A DNA stretch of 64,000 nt from Symbiodinium natans (GCA_905221605.1 CAJNDS010002470.1:1-64000); one strand, 5' to 3'. Positions 44,501 through 49,590 are shown, numbered from the stretch's first letter. Numbers and translations are program-made. Notes: generated from the letters alone by a model not told the origin.

Positions 44501-47500
44501 AGTGTGGGGGTTTCAGGGTTTCAGGCGCTCTTGCGAAACCACCGCCCTAGACCCTATACAAACCCTCTAGAAAGCCGTAAGGTTTTTCAAGCACAACCGA
44601 ACCCAAACTCACCGCCTCCAATGCTCGGAGGTGGGAGTGGCGCGAGACCACCCGTGTTGACGTCGTTGATGAGATGGAGTCTGGGCATGAAGATTTGAGC
44701 TGAAGGGCTTTCAGGTTTGGGGCTTCAGGATGTTATAGAATGTGTATTATATGCATATATGATACCTCTCTCTCTCTCTCTCAACTAGGGCTTAGGGTCT
44801 TCGGAGCTCGGGGTTCGGGTTTGGGTCTCAGGGTTTTGGGGCTTGAGGGATTCAAGAACTCCCCCCCCCTCTCCCCTCCCCAAAAAAAATCCAGTTCGAC
44901 ATTCAGTAGGCCCCAGATATCAACTTTGAGCCCGGCGCCATTCAAAGGATGGAGACATGGTGGTGTGCAACGAAGAGGAGGAGATGGAGCTCGGCGGCCG
45001 AGGCAGAGATTTCTCCTCACTGCGGCTTATTTTGGGATCCAACCCAAGCCCAGATGCGACTACCCCCTCAACCTGAAACCCTAAGCCCTGAACCCAAAAG
45101 AAGGCCCAAATAGCCATCAGTTAGGCCTTGCTAGGGTGGCATAGAAGATCGCGGGAAGTTAGGGGCAAGGTGTACAGTTGCACCGGGGGGCTAAGGGTGT
45201 GCGGGAAGTTCCGAACTACGTTTTTGTGTTTTTTCCGCCCACGTGATGAGGTGTTGGCTCATTTTCTGCAAAGGTTGTAAGGCAAAGGGCCTGCTGAACC
45301 CTGAACCCGAAACCCTAAACCCTAAACCCTAAACTGGAATTTTCGGAATATGGCTACCCGTATCAAGCCGTAAGGGCTTCCATAAGACCCTAAAGCCTGG
45401 GGGTGTTGCCTTGGGAGATGGGGCTTAGGGTTTAGGGTTTAAGGCTTAGGGCTTTTCAGGGCTTGTCAAAGGTAAACGCACTTGAGCAGAAGCGGCTCCT
45501 GTGGAGCGCAGGTGCAGTTGAAATCAAAGCGGACGATGGACGCTCGCAGAAGCTGCTTGGTGGAAGGATTCGGGCCCCTAAGCCCGAAGCCCTAAGCCCT
45601 AAACCCCTGCCAGGCTTTAGAGCGTCTTCCCATACAGCGCCAGAAGTCCCTCGCTATTCCCTGGTGCAGGGGGGGGGGGTGCGAGGGGTGGCGGCATGTG
45701 CCCCGTGCCATACGGTCTGGCCCTTCCACTATGCGCACCTCCCACCCCCAGTGAGCACGCAAAGTATAGCCAGCTAGACTTTATGGGCTGCTCCTCAATT
45801 CCCACCTATGTCGACGCTTTTACTGAAGATACTGACTTCCTTGAAGGGGAGAATAAGGGCCATATCCGTGGTGGGGTGGGCAAAGAGCACTGGCCGGGGA
45901 CCCAACCTTTTCTTAGGGTTTGTGGTGCTGAGGGTGCACCGAGTGGATGCTCTTGAAGCTCAAGGAACGCCTCAGTTAGGCCAATCTCCTGAGGGGGTGG
46001 GGGCTTGGGTCGTACGTGCTTAGGGTTTAGGTCCAAAGCTCGTGCCGCTCGTAAAATTCTTCTGGTGCATGCTATTTTGTGCAAATATGGTGAGTTATAG
46101 GTTTTCATTACCGCTTGGAATGATATTGATAAGTATAATAACCACATTGGGTTAAATGATAACAGTTCACCCTAAACCCTAACCCTAAATCCTAGACCCA
46201 ACCCTAAACCCGAAACCCCAAACCCTAAACCCTAAACCCTAAACCCTAAACCCTAAACCCTAAACCCCCAAAGCCTCAAAGCTCTGAGGAAAACGATGGA
46301 GCACAAGGTCTGGGGACAGGTCCTCGTTGGCGCAGAGGCCATTTTTTTGAGCTTTTTGTACGTTGTTTTTTGTGTGTTTAGGGTTTTCAGAGCTTTTCGG
46401 GTGTAGGGGTTCAGGGTTTTTGGGTTTCAGGGTTTTAGGGTTTCGGAGTTTTAGGGTTTAGGGTGTAGGTTTAGGGTATCGGGGTTTTAGGGCTTAGGGT
46501 TTTGGGCTTTTCGGGTTTCAGGGTTTAGGGTTTCAGGGTTTAGGGTTTCAGGGTTTCGGGGTTTTAGGGTTTCAGGGTTTAGGGTTCCGTGCATCCCGGG
46601 AGAATTGAATAGCTGCAGGAGTGCTCAAGGAGGTGGTGGGAACTCTCCGAGGGGCGCTGAAACAGATGATGGCGTGGTGTGCTACCAGACCTCTGGTGCA
46701 TGCCATCCATCCTGCATAGCGACGATTGTGGCGAGATCTCACTTGTCAATGATAGTCCTGACGTTAGGTTCTTGGGTTTGGCTCGGGAAGTAGTGGATGC
46801 ATACCAAGATGGCTTCTTCGATCTTGACCCTCATGAGCACGAAGAAATACAGGCAATGGCCGATGGAGTGGAAAAGCAGGCTACCATGGCACAAAGGCTC
46901 ATGACACGTTATTTGGACGTTTAGGGGTTCAGGTTTTTTAGGGTTTTAGCGCTGTAGGATCTAGGGTTTAGGGTTTACCCTTGAGGAACAGGAGAGACTG
47001 ACGGACTACCCAGCACAAACCCCTTTGAACCAAAAGGGGAGCTAGAAAAAAACACATGCTCTAGTTCGAATGGCACCCTAAACCCTAAACTTTATGCCCG
47101 AAACTCTAAGCCCGAAACCCTAAACCCAACAAGTTGCTACGGAAGTCCTCCAAGGAATCCGTCAAAGCTGCAGCGTGGGGATCTTAACCCCTAAACCCTA
47201 CACCCTAAACCCCTAACCCCTAAACCCCTAAACCCCCAAACCCTAAACCCCCAAACCCTAAACCCCAAACCCATAAACCCCGAACCCCTAAAACCGCTAA
47301 ACCACAATTCCGTAAACCCTTAAACCCTAAGACCCTAAACCCTAGACTCCAAACCAAAACCCAAACCCAAAACCCAAACCCTAAACCCCTAAACCGTAGA
47401 CCCTAAACCCTAAACCCTAGACCCAAACCCTAAACCCTAAACCCTAAACCCTAAACCCTAAACCTTAAACCCTAAACCCTAAACCCTAAACCCTAAACCC

Positions 47501-47589
47501 TACACCCCCTAAACCCTAAGCAACGCCCACAGGACGAGAACACCCGCCGCGATGAGCTCATCGCCACCAAGGCCAAGCTCTTGGGCGAA
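17857..47589 (+). CDS. kinesin motor gene in about 30 micro-exons
   Basis: A microtubule-motor ATPase gene recognised from kinesin motifs found in the right order on one strand: CRFRP (17.87 kb), GVFDQ (24.0 kb), GQTGSGKT P-loop (25.4 kb), SYVEV (28.1 kb), LLRRGNE (30.4 kb), switch I NERSTRAH (31.0 kb, usually SSRSH), switch II DLGGSE (32.2 kb, usually DLAGSE), HINK (32.7 kb), VPFNDSKL (36.1 kb), SLRFGE (42.7 kb), then a charged tail. Exons are 22-83 nt. Phase can be carried across 24 junctions from 23.4 to 47.1 kb using AG acceptors and GC (15), GT (6) or GA (3) donors. Introns range from about 180 bp to 5.6 kb and are filled with telomere-like repeat. More exons probably lie upstream (14.2, 15.6, 15.9 kb) and downstream (51.6-56.8 kb). 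The kinesin family is not assigned. The coordinates here span introns; exons are listed singly. Confidence 0.85.
17889..18376 (+). repeat. intron with short telomere-like arms
   Basis: Short G-rich part, CCCTAAA 17945-18000, unique AT-rich middle (18050-18270), C-rich repeat to the acceptor. Confidence 0.6.
18377..18431 (+). CDS. kinesin exon (KVLDGEMSIHTNDTPAPR)
   Basis: Acceptor GCGAG|G at a C-rich to G-rich switch. In frame after the previous exon. GC donor at 18432, or GT at 18451. Confidence 0.5.
18432..19092 (+). repeat. intron: mixed arms ending in CCCTAAA tract
   Basis: Alternating short G- and C-rich segments. It ends with about ten perfect CCCTAAA units (18995-19086) before the acceptor ACCACCAG. 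Confidence 0.75.
19093..19157 (+). CDS. kinesin-gene exon (VQLPLNQRVALLQQKFLD)
   Basis: Starts after ACCAG|G. GT donor at 19158. It ends in phase 2 and joins the G of 19557 to give Arg. Helical. Confidence 0.6.
19158..19556 (+). repeat. intron: TTTAGGG arm then CCCTAAA arm
   Basis: G-rich 19165-19380, C-rich 19385-19530, then a pyrimidine-rich stretch and CTCCAG. A clean example of the two-arm layout. Confidence 0.8.
19557..19620 (+). CDS. kinesin-gene exon (HPKLSRADAVKMLINKVAEN)
   Basis: Acceptor CCTCCAG. Phase-compatible with the previous exon. GC donor at 19621 is most likely. No named motif. Confidence 0.55.
19829..19866 (+). CDS. candidate exon at 19.83 kb
   Basis: It follows TGGCAG|G and sits between CCCTAAA and TTTAGGG arms. 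It reads GCGAAPPLSEAE in the likely frame. The donor is not clear. Confidence 0.35.
19867..21463 (+). repeat. intron: TTTAGGG arm, unique middle, 9-bp minisatellite
   Basis: G-rich 19870-20125. Unique 20129-20332, CCCTAAA 20328-20390, and an 800-bp unique stretch (20391-21200) with no convincing gene. The acceptor side is a minisatellite at 21267-21425. Confidence 0.7.
21267..21425 (+). repeat. 9-bp minisatellite (ACAAACCCC)n
   Basis: About 17 units of acaaacccy, apparently derived from the telomere-like C strand. It forces a Phe-Val-Gly ORF on the minus strand that is not a gene. Confidence 0.9.
21464..21529 (+). CDS. kinesin-gene exon (EEAVKAPYEAPEATSFAAS)
   Basis: Acceptor GCACCAG|G. Ala/Glu-rich linker-like sequence. 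Several in-frame GC donors (21512, 21521, 21530). Confidence 0.45.
21530..22413 (+). repeat. intron: T/G-rich 5' half, CCCTAAA/CCCGAAA 3' half
   Basis: T-rich with TTTAGGG at 22005-22025. The 3' part (22165-22400) is CCCTAAA mixed with a run of the variant CCCGAAA. Confidence 0.75.
22414..22465 (+). CDS. kinesin-gene exon (VLNVTPGESGSVMTMFLG)
   Basis: Starts after CCAAG|G. A GC donor at 22466 leaves one base that pairs with GT at 23367. Strand-like sequence ahead of GVFDQ. Confidence 0.55.
22466..23366 (+). repeat. intron: short TTTAGGG arm, long CCCTAAA arm
   Basis: TTTAGGG at 22490-22522, a unique middle (22560-23030), then CCCTAAA variants to 23358. Confidence 0.75.
23367..23406 (+). CDS. 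kinesin exon (LRESASGTSAEGR)
   Basis: Acceptor CTAAG|G, GT donor at 23407. The last two bases plus the G at 23989 make Arg before KWSFAGVF. Confidence 0.6.
23407..23988 (+). repeat. intron with 9-bp CCCCAAAGG minisatellite
   Basis: TTTAGGG arm 23440-23520 and at 23650-23740. Minisatellite of cccaaaggc units 23800-23905. TTTAGGG rather than CCCTAAA at 23910-23945, an exception to the arm polarity. Confidence 0.75.
23989..24037 (+). CDS. kinesin exon (KWSFAGVFDQTLICGQ)
   Basis: Acceptor GTCGCAG|G. It carries the kinesin FxFxxVFD motif. GA donor at 24038, joining in frame to RDIYG. Confidence 0.75.
24038..24329 (+). repeat. intron with CT, CA and TATG microsatellites
   Basis: (CT)n about 24108-24145, (CA)n 24165-24191, TATG-rich 24205-24290. 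No telomere-like arms, an exception. Confidence 0.8.
24330..24370 (+). CDS. kinesin exon (RDIYGRCGLRSAV)
   Basis: Matches the kinesin segment Q(D/E)xVY...AV before the P-loop. GC donor at 24371. Acceptor GTCGCAG|C. Confidence 0.7.
24577..24607 (+). CDS. kinesin exon (LVNGQSGALI)
   Basis: A 31-nt exon corresponding to the GYNGxVxA segment directly before the P-loop. GC donor at 24608. Phase fits both neighbours. Confidence 0.7.
24608..25427 (+). repeat. intron: G-rich 5' half, CCCTAAA 3' half
   Basis: Unique to 24895, TTTAGGG variants 24895-24990, unique, then C-rich repeat 25195-25425. Confidence 0.75.
25428..25473 (+). CDS. kinesin exon: P-loop (VYGQTGSGKTHTMFG)
   Basis: The full kinesin Walker A signature GQTGSGKT followed by HTMFG. 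Acceptor AACCCAG|G. A GC donor at 25474 leaves one base completed by GT at 26260. The single strongest family signal in the gene. Confidence 0.92.
25474..26259 (+). repeat. intron: TTTAGGG arm, unique middle, CCCTAAA arm
   Basis: G-rich 25494-25555. The unique part includes a short open stretch at 25591-25630 and a GC-rich block 25780-26130. CCCTAAA runs 26150-26235. Confidence 0.75.
26260..26310 (+). CDS. kinesin exon (ADSSDGLVSAIAEARG)
   Basis: After TTTTGCCAG|G. Matches the kinesin (D)GLIPRAL segment. GT donor at 26311. Phase 1 to phase 1. Confidence 0.7.
26311..26773 (+). repeat. intron: T/G-rich (TTTTGAGG-like)
   Basis: Dominated by ttttgaggt-type repeats at 26330-26530. No CCCTAAA arm at the 3' end. 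Confidence 0.65.
26774..26795 (+). CDS. kinesin 22-nt micro-exon (VAEKLGG)
   Basis: Predicted from phase. CGCAG|G acceptor, GT donor at 26796. It bridges GLVSAIAEARG and KAGFEVEL with intact frame. Confidence 0.55.
26832..26915 (+). mobile_element. foldback (MITE-like) element, copy C
   Basis: 84 bp. Left arm TTTGGATGTTCCCCC and right arm AGGGGGAACATCCCAAG are inverted repeats matching copy B. Confidence 0.7.
27608..27825 (+). repeat. (ATC)n microsatellite
   Basis: About 218 bp of atc/ttc/gtc triplets. The long ORFs of repeated Ile, Ser or Met here are artefacts. Confidence 0.95.
28106..28150 (+). CDS. kinesin exon (KAGFEVELGASYVEV)
   Basis: Contains the kinesin SYxEIY-type motif as SYVEV. 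Acceptor TCGCCAG|G. GC donor at 28151: GT plus C at 28549 completes Val. Confidence 0.8.
28151..28548 (+). repeat. intron mostly CCCTAAA
   Basis: CCCTAAA at 28205-28260, short G-rich text about 28350-28415, then a long CCCTAAA tract to the acceptor. Confidence 0.75.
28549..28626 (+). CDS. kinesin exon (FGNDITNLLGGAIGV...)
   Basis: Continues SYVEV into FGNDITNLLGG, equivalent to the kinesin YNExxxDLL motif, then IGVNRGQSQRMGHK. GT donor at 28627. Confidence 0.8.
28627..29877 (+). repeat. intron: CCCTAAA, unique AT-rich middle, inverted minisatellite
   Basis: CCCTAAA starts near the donor (28648-28712), an exception to arm polarity. AT-rich unique 28900-29280, (AT)n 29487-29519, minisatellite 29530-29790, CCCTAAA to 29865. 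Confidence 0.75.
29530..29790 (+). repeat. 31-bp minisatellite with inverted units
   Basis: Repeats of ttcgggcgatttcggcc and tgaccccaatg in both orientations, meeting at ACATTGGGGCCCCCAATGT. Foldback-prone, preceded by (AT)n. Confidence 0.85.
29878..29932 (+). CDS. kinesin exon (YVLEGRCEEAVPDKQSFE)
   Basis: AA of the previous exon plus G gives Lys, then YVLEG, matching the kinesin VxVxGL block before switch I. GA donor at 29933. Confidence 0.8.
29933..30383 (+). repeat. intron: TTTAGGG arm then CCCTAAA arm
   Basis: G-rich 29965-30120, C-rich 30188-30350. A clean example of the two-arm layout. Confidence 0.85.
30384..30428 (+). CDS. kinesin exon (ELLRRGNERKRKAST)
   Basis: Corresponds to the helix before switch I (LLxxGxxxRxxxxT). 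Acceptor GTCGCCAG|G, GC donor at 30429. Confidence 0.85.
30429..30997 (+). repeat. intron with TTTTGGGG array
   Basis: TTTAGGG 30460-30500, then T-rich, a TTTTGGGG array at 30591-30690, and C-rich repeat 30788-30960. Confidence 0.8.
30591..30690 (+). repeat. (TTTTGGGG)n array
   Basis: About 12 near-perfect 8-bp units, the spirotrich-ciliate type of telomere motif, embedded among TTTAGGG units. Confidence 0.9.
30998..31033 (+). CDS. kinesin exon: switch I (EMNERSTRAHTL)
   Basis: Matches MNxxSSRSHxx, with STRAH in place of SSRSH. Acceptor GTTCAG|G, GT donor at 31034. Confidence 0.88.
31034..31554 (+). repeat. intron: unique, TTTAGGG, then CCCTAAA
   Basis: Unique 31034-31320, TTTAGGG 31326-31400, CCCTAAA 31425-31540. 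Confidence 0.8.
31555..31610 (+). CDS. kinesin exon (VILRLRQRAPGTSTYVEPR)
   Basis: The strand following switch I. Acceptor CCTCAG|G. A GC donor at 31611 leaves CG, completed by C at 32163. Confidence 0.8.
31611..32162 (+). repeat. intron: TTTAGGG arm, unique 3' part
   Basis: G-rich 31623-31730, then unique sequence. No CCCTAAA arm before the acceptor. Confidence 0.7.
32163..32190 (+). CDS. kinesin exon: switch II (LADLGGSEK)
   Basis: A 28-nt exon carrying the kinesin DxxGSE motif as DLGGSE. Acceptor TCCTCAG|C, GC donor at 32191. Confidence 0.88.
32431..32496 (+). CDS. kinesin exon (VSKSKANENVCCPGG...)
   Basis: Follows GSEK directly. Ends GDEE. GC donor at 32497, acceptor TTTCCAG|G. The 240-bp intron before it has a TTTAGGG arm and a short CCCTAAA arm. 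Confidence 0.8.
32681..32752 (+). CDS. kinesin exon (RERITETNHINK)
   Basis: Carries the relay segment RxxExxxINK. Acceptor GCAAG|G, GA donor at 32753. Confidence 0.83.
32753..33221 (+). repeat. intron: short G-rich start, unique remainder
   Basis: TTTAGG-like text 32762-32795, then unique GC-rich sequence. No C-rich arm. Confidence 0.65.
33222..33265 (+). CDS. kinesin exon (GLLTLKRCVQALNER)
   Basis: Continues HINK as GLLTLKRCVQAL, the kinesin INKSLxALxxVIxAL helix. GC donor at 33266. Confidence 0.85.
33521..33640 (+). repeat. 60-bp tandem duplication
   Basis: Two nearly identical copies of gtgggaccct...ctaagtaac (33521-33580 and 33581-33640). Confidence 0.9.
33890..35857 (+). CDS. ankyrin-repeat protein with 180-residue tandem repeat
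   Basis: About 655 codons from the first ATG at 33890; the frame is open slightly upstream from a TTG at 33866. Two full 540-bp units and part of a third start at 33990, 34530 and 35070. Each full unit is a Ser/Gly/Ala-rich linker (SWQQSRPSNGQGSGG) plus two ankyrin-like helices pairs (AAKALLAARASVNQ; TVKMLLQARADLNL, ending TALQIAQAKNHDSIVQCLEQ). Units 2 and 3 are nearly identical, so the expansion is recent. The unique C-terminus has a segment, WTEDHRRLLCMKEAG, resembling an NRRL motif I associate with dinoflagellate proteins of unknown role. It lies inside the kinesin intron on the same strand: a nested gene, an inserted retrocopy or a cassette exon. Function unknown beyond probable protein binding. 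Confidence 0.7.
   Translation: MQGYEETRQANERVCEADVPVLTELAEEIRAFSIVQCLEQASVPVHPATPSGVSDPGASDQATSWQQSRPSNGQGSGGASAEADEAGQGTSAAGISLSTEQTKQDNERLSQGDASMLAATEAHELAWRLRVAAAYNQMTAAKALLAARASVNQMAQHTVRGTRNALQEACLWDPRIDTVKMLLQARADLNLKCQYKGRGKTALQIAQAKNHDSIVQCLEQASVPVHPAAPSGVSDPDASGQATSWQQSRPSNGQGSGGASAEADEAGQGTSAAGISLSTEQTKQDNERLSQGDASMLAATEAHELAWRLRVAAAYNQMTAAKALLAARASVNQMAQHTVRGTRNALQEACLWDPRIDTVKMLLQARADLNLKCQYKGRGKTALQIAQAKNHDSIVQCLEQASVPVHPAAPSGVSDPDASGQATSWQQSRPSNGQGSGGASAEADEAGQGTSAAGNSLSSEQTYQDNERLSEGDRPSDGQDRVGASADILFPVQQHPTRSSELLGQQDWHRHHSTVVQTRGDRELSHHQQDDSGAGPRDHIRTVANEKVAFLQEYCSSRFRDGRTLEQTTGELKRGVIDPLRHPKFVLNGLEADVKFKGRWQTLIWTEDHRRLLCMKEAGCPLVRLRLRRCDDFMCKSIDRIGHHTTIKVRPSSRG
33990..35280 (+). 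repeat. 540-bp coding tandem repeat (2.4 copies)
   Basis: Period exactly 540 bp between matching cgtccagtgccttgaac blocks at 33991, 34531 and 35071. Frame is preserved. Confidence 0.95.
36083..36142 (+). CDS. kinesin exon (LPRVPFNDSKL)
   Basis: Carries the kinesin loop-12 motif VPYRDSKLT as VPFNDSKL. The acceptor is CTGGAG|G (chosen by phase; GCGCAG at 36096 is the alternative). GT donor at 36143. Confidence 0.82.
36143..37058 (+). repeat. intron: TTTAGGG arm then CCCTAAA arm
   Basis: A C-rich patch lies at 36308-36400, TTTAGGG variants at 36478-36665, unique 36670-36940, and a C-rich arm 36945-37045. Confidence 0.8.
37059..37117 (+). CDS. kinesin exon (TLLLQPALSGESCTSVVVC)
   Basis: Continues DSKL into TLLLQPALSGES, the kinesin LTxLLxxxLGGNSxT block. 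Acceptor TCTGAG|G. A GC donor at 37118 leaves one base, completed by AG at 42701 (Gln). Confidence 0.85.
38327..39403 (+). repeat. 87-bp GC-rich satellite array
   Basis: About 12 units of ttgaccggccctgttgggca... with period 87 bp (starts 38374, 38461, 38548, 38635). A 45-bp AT-containing insert at 38688-38731 also precedes the array at 38290-38330. Because 87 is a multiple of 3, several frames stay open on both strands; these are not genes. Each unit has a GCCCGCGCGCGGGC-type palindrome. Confidence 0.95.
39856..40608 (-). mobile_element. dispersed repeat element, long copy with minisatellite
   Basis: Inverted relative of 16020-16396. It starts with the hairpin GCCGCCCCCCT/AGGGGGGCGGC (39863-39888) and contains a (CCTGGCCCC)n-type minisatellite at 40150-40370 absent from the other copy. 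The repeat-derived Gly-Gln or Pro-Leu ORFs are artefacts. Confidence 0.65.
40930..41340 (+). repeat. 22-bp tandem repeats and a 180-bp duplication
   Basis: Four to five units of gccaattttgggccttctgaa at 40930-41040. The segment cttcgagcctccaa...gagaaaaggggg occurs at 41120-41150 and 41299-41330. Confidence 0.8.
41399..41540 (+). repeat. perfect CCCTAAA tract, about 20 units
   Basis: One of the longest uninterrupted telomere-like tracts. Others lie at 42440-42640, 44005-44120 and, as TTTAGGG, 54619-54758. Confidence 0.95.
41930..42120 (+). repeat. (CCTGGCCCC)n minisatellite
   Basis: 9-bp GC-rich units matching 40150-40370. The sequence around 42240-42320 (gtttgggtgg, gtggggagaaag) suggests a third, diverged copy of the dispersed element. 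Confidence 0.85.
42701..42755 (+). CDS. kinesin exon (ETVQSLRFGELCSAVEHE)
   Basis: The last strand and helix of the motor: ETxxSLRFxxR-like with SLRFGE. Acceptor TCAAGAG|A, GC donor at 42756. The largest intron precedes it. Confidence 0.87.
42756..43300 (+). repeat. intron: TTTAGGG arm then CCCTAAA arm
   Basis: G-rich 42775-42925, unique to 43110, C-rich 43115-43298. Confidence 0.85.
43301..43358 (+). CDS. kinesin tail exon (RSKDSSKDDGAAVKEATGA)
   Basis: Charged neck/linker. Acceptor TCTGAG|G. GC donor at 43359 (or 43356). Confidence 0.75.
43359..44139 (+). repeat. intron: TTTAGGG arm then CCCTAAA arm
   Basis: TTTAGGG 43375-43428, unique to 43715, C-rich 43718-44125 ending in about 17 perfect CCCTAAA units. 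Confidence 0.85.
44140..44208 (+). CDS. kinesin tail exon, coiled coil (ALLRIDAEIRELEAAIRQKE)
   Basis: Heptad-like helix directly after the motor. Acceptor AGCCAG|G. GC donor at 44209 or GA at 44212. Confidence 0.78.
44209..44947 (+). repeat. intron: TTTAGGG arm, foldback element
   Basis: TTTAGGG 44232-44300, foldback copy D, G-rich to 44530, (TC)n 44767-44782. No C-rich arm at the 3' end. Confidence 0.75.
44300..44393 (+). mobile_element. foldback (MITE-like) element, copy D
   Basis: Right arm TTAGTATAAGGGGGAACATCCCAA. Left arm degenerate. It shares gtactagaatcc with copy A. Confidence 0.55.
44948..44998 (+). CDS. kinesin tail exon (DGDMVVCNEEEEME)
   Basis: Acceptor TTCAAAG|G. A GC donor at 44999 leaves GA, completed by the G at 46289. 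Acidic. Confidence 0.6.
44999..46288 (+). repeat. intron entering the 2-kb duplication
   Basis: C-rich text 45062-45110, unique, G-rich 45420-45460, then duplicated sequence from 45643 and a CCCTAAA arm 46170-46270. Confidence 0.75.
46289..46337 (+). CDS. kinesin tail exon (KTMEHKVWGQVLVGAE), copy 1
   Basis: Acceptor CTCTGAG|G. GC donor at 46338. Confidence 0.72.
46338..47133 (+). repeat. intron: TTTAGGG arm, ORF-like middle, CCCTAAA arm
   Basis: G-rich variants 46375-46590. ORF-like 46605-46924. C-rich arm 47077-47130. Confidence 0.8.
46679..46924 (+). other. unassigned ORF inside duplicated intron (copy 1)
   Basis: 81 codons, acidic (LDPHEHEEIQAMADGVEK), without an ATG at its start and flanked by G-rich repeat on both sides. 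The same ORF is at 48686-48931. It may be chance, an alternative exon or a gene relic. Confidence 0.25.
47134..47172 (+). CDS. kinesin tail exon (LLRKSSKESVKAA), copy 1
   Basis: Acceptor CAACAAG|T, in frame after VGAE. The GC donor could be 47167, 47170 or 47173. Confidence 0.6.
47173..47532 (+). repeat. intron: CCCTAAA variants throughout
   Basis: Only C-rich telomere-like units, including CCCAAA and CCCCTAAA forms, up to CCCACAG. Confidence 0.85.
47533..47589 (+). CDS. kinesin tail exon (DENTRRDELIATKAKLLGE), copy 1
   Basis: Acceptor GCCCACAG|G. GC donor at 47590, otherwise TGA two bases into the next codon. Coiled-coil-like. Confidence 0.72.
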
Positions 47590-48295
47590 GCCTGAGGCCG
47601 GGGGTTGAGGGGTTGAGGGGGTTTAGGGTTTAGGGTTTGGGGTTTAGGGTTTAGGGTTTAGGGAAGTCCCTCGCTATTCCCTGGTGCAGGGGGGGGGGGG
47701 TGCGAGGGGTGGCGGCATGTGCCCCGTGCCATACGGTCTGGCCCTTCCACTATGCGCACCTCCCACCCCCAGTGAGCACGCAAAGTATAGCCAGCTAGAC
47801 TTTATGGGCTGCTCCTCAATTCCCACCTATGTCGACGCTTTTACTGAAGATACTGACTTCCTTGAAGGGGAGAATAAGGGCCATATCCGTGGTGGGGTGG
47901 GCAAAGAGCACTGGCCGGGGACCCAACCTTTTCTTAGGGTTTGTGGTGCTGAGGGTGCACCGAGTGGATGCTCTTGAAGCTCAAGGAACGCCTCAGTTAG
48001 GCCAATCTCCTGAGGGGGTGGGGGCTTGGGTCGTACGTGCTTAGGGTTTAGGTCCAAAGCTCGTGCCGCTCGTAAAATTCTTCTGGTGCATGCTATTTTG
48101 TGCAAATATGGTGAGTTATAGGTTTTCATTACAGCTTGGAATGATATTGATAAGTATAATAACCACATTGGGTTAAATGATAACAGTTCACCCTAAACCC
48201 TAACCCTAAATCCTAGACCCAACCCTAAACCCGAAACCCCAAACCCTAAACCCTAAACCCTAAACCCTAAACCCCCAAAGCCTCAAAGCTCTGAG

Positions 48296-48344
48296 GAAAA
48301 CGATGGAGCACAAGGTCTGGGGACAGGTCCTCGTTGGCGCAGAG
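48296..48344 (+). CDS. kinesin tail exon, copy 2 of 46289
   Basis: Identical to 46289-46337. It must be entered in phase 2, whereas copy 1 of the block leaves in phase 0. Confidence 0.6.
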
Positions 48345-49140
48345 GCCATTTTTTTGAGCTTTTTGTACGTTGTTTTTTGTGTGTTTAGGGTTTTCAGAGC
48401 TTTTCGGGTGTAGGGGTTCAGGGTTTTTGGGTTTCAGGGTTTTAGGGTTTCGGAGTTTTAGGGTTTAGGGTGTAGGTTTAGGGTATCGGGGTTTTAGGGC
48501 TTAGGGTTTTGGGCTTTTCGGGTTTCAGGGTTTAGGGTTTCAGGGTTTAGGGTTTCAGGGTTTCGGGGTTTTAGGGTTTCAGGGTTTAGGGTTCCGTGCA
48601 TCCCGGGAGAATTGAATAGCTGCAGGAGTGCTCAAGGAGGTGGTGGGAACTCTCCGAGGGGCGCTGAAACAGATGATGGCGTGGTGTGCTACCAGACCTC
48701 TGGTGCATGCCATCCATCCTGCATAGCGACGATTGTGGCGAGATCTCACTTGTCAATGATAGTCCTGACGTTAGGTTCTTGGGTTTGGCTCGGGAAGTAG
48801 TGGATGCATACCAAGATGGCTTCTTCGATCTTGACCCTCATGAGCACGAAGAAATACAGGCAATGGCCGATGGAGTGGAAAAGCAGGCTACCATGGCACA
48901 AAGGCTCATGACACGTTATTTGGACGTTTAGGGGTTCAGGTTTTTTAGGGTTTTAGCGCTGTAGGATCTAGGGTTTAGGGTTTACCCTTGAGGAACAGGA
49001 GAGACTGACGGACTACCCAGCACAAACCCCTTTGAACCAAAAGGGGAGCTAGAAAAAAACACATGCTCTAGTTCGAATGGCACCCTAAACCCTAAACTTT
49101 ATGCCCGAAACTCTAAGCCCGAAACCCTAAACCCAACAAG

Positions 49141-49179
49141 TTGCTACGGAAGTCCTCCAAGGAATCCGTCAAAGCTGCA
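49141..49179 (+). CDS. kinesin tail exon, copy 2 of 47134
   Basis: Identical to 47134-47172. Confidence 0.5.
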
Positions 49180-49533
49180 GCGTGGGGATCTTAACCCCTA
49201 AACCCTACACCCTAAACCCCTAACCCCTAAACCCCTAAACCCCCAAACCCTAAACCCCCAAACCCTAAACCCCAAACCCATAAACCCCGAACCCCTAAAA
49301 CCGCTAAACCACAATTCCGTAAACCCTTAAACCCTAAGACCCTAAACCCTAGACTCCAAACCCAAAACCCAAACCCAAAACCCAAACCCTAAACCCCTAA
49401 ACCGTAGACCCTAAACCCTAAACCCTAGACCCAAACCCTAAACCCTAAACCCTAAACCCTAAACCTTAAACCCTAAACCCTAAACCCTAAACCCTAAACC
49501 CTACACCCCCTAAACCCTAAGCAACGCCCACAG

Positions 49534-49590
49534 GACGAGAACACCCGCCGCGATGAGCTCATCGCCACCAAGGCCAAGCTCTTGGGCGAA
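49534..49590 (+). CDS. kinesin tail exon, copy 2 of 47533
   Basis: Identical to 47533-47589, with the same GC donor. Confidence 0.6.

Larger units (their letters stand above)
45643..47663 (+). repeat. 2-kb tandem duplication, copy 1
   Basis: Nearly identical to 47663-49664. Differences seen: G-run length, CCCTAAA unit number, one substitution (46109 versus 48130) and one indel near 47352. It contains three kinesin tail exons and flanking introns. Confidence 0.95.

Noticed and set aside
45471-45560. Exon-like patch VNALEQKRLLWSAG after CAAAG|G
   Set aside because: It lies at a G-rich to C-rich switch (intron middle) and the neighbouring exons already join in frame without it.
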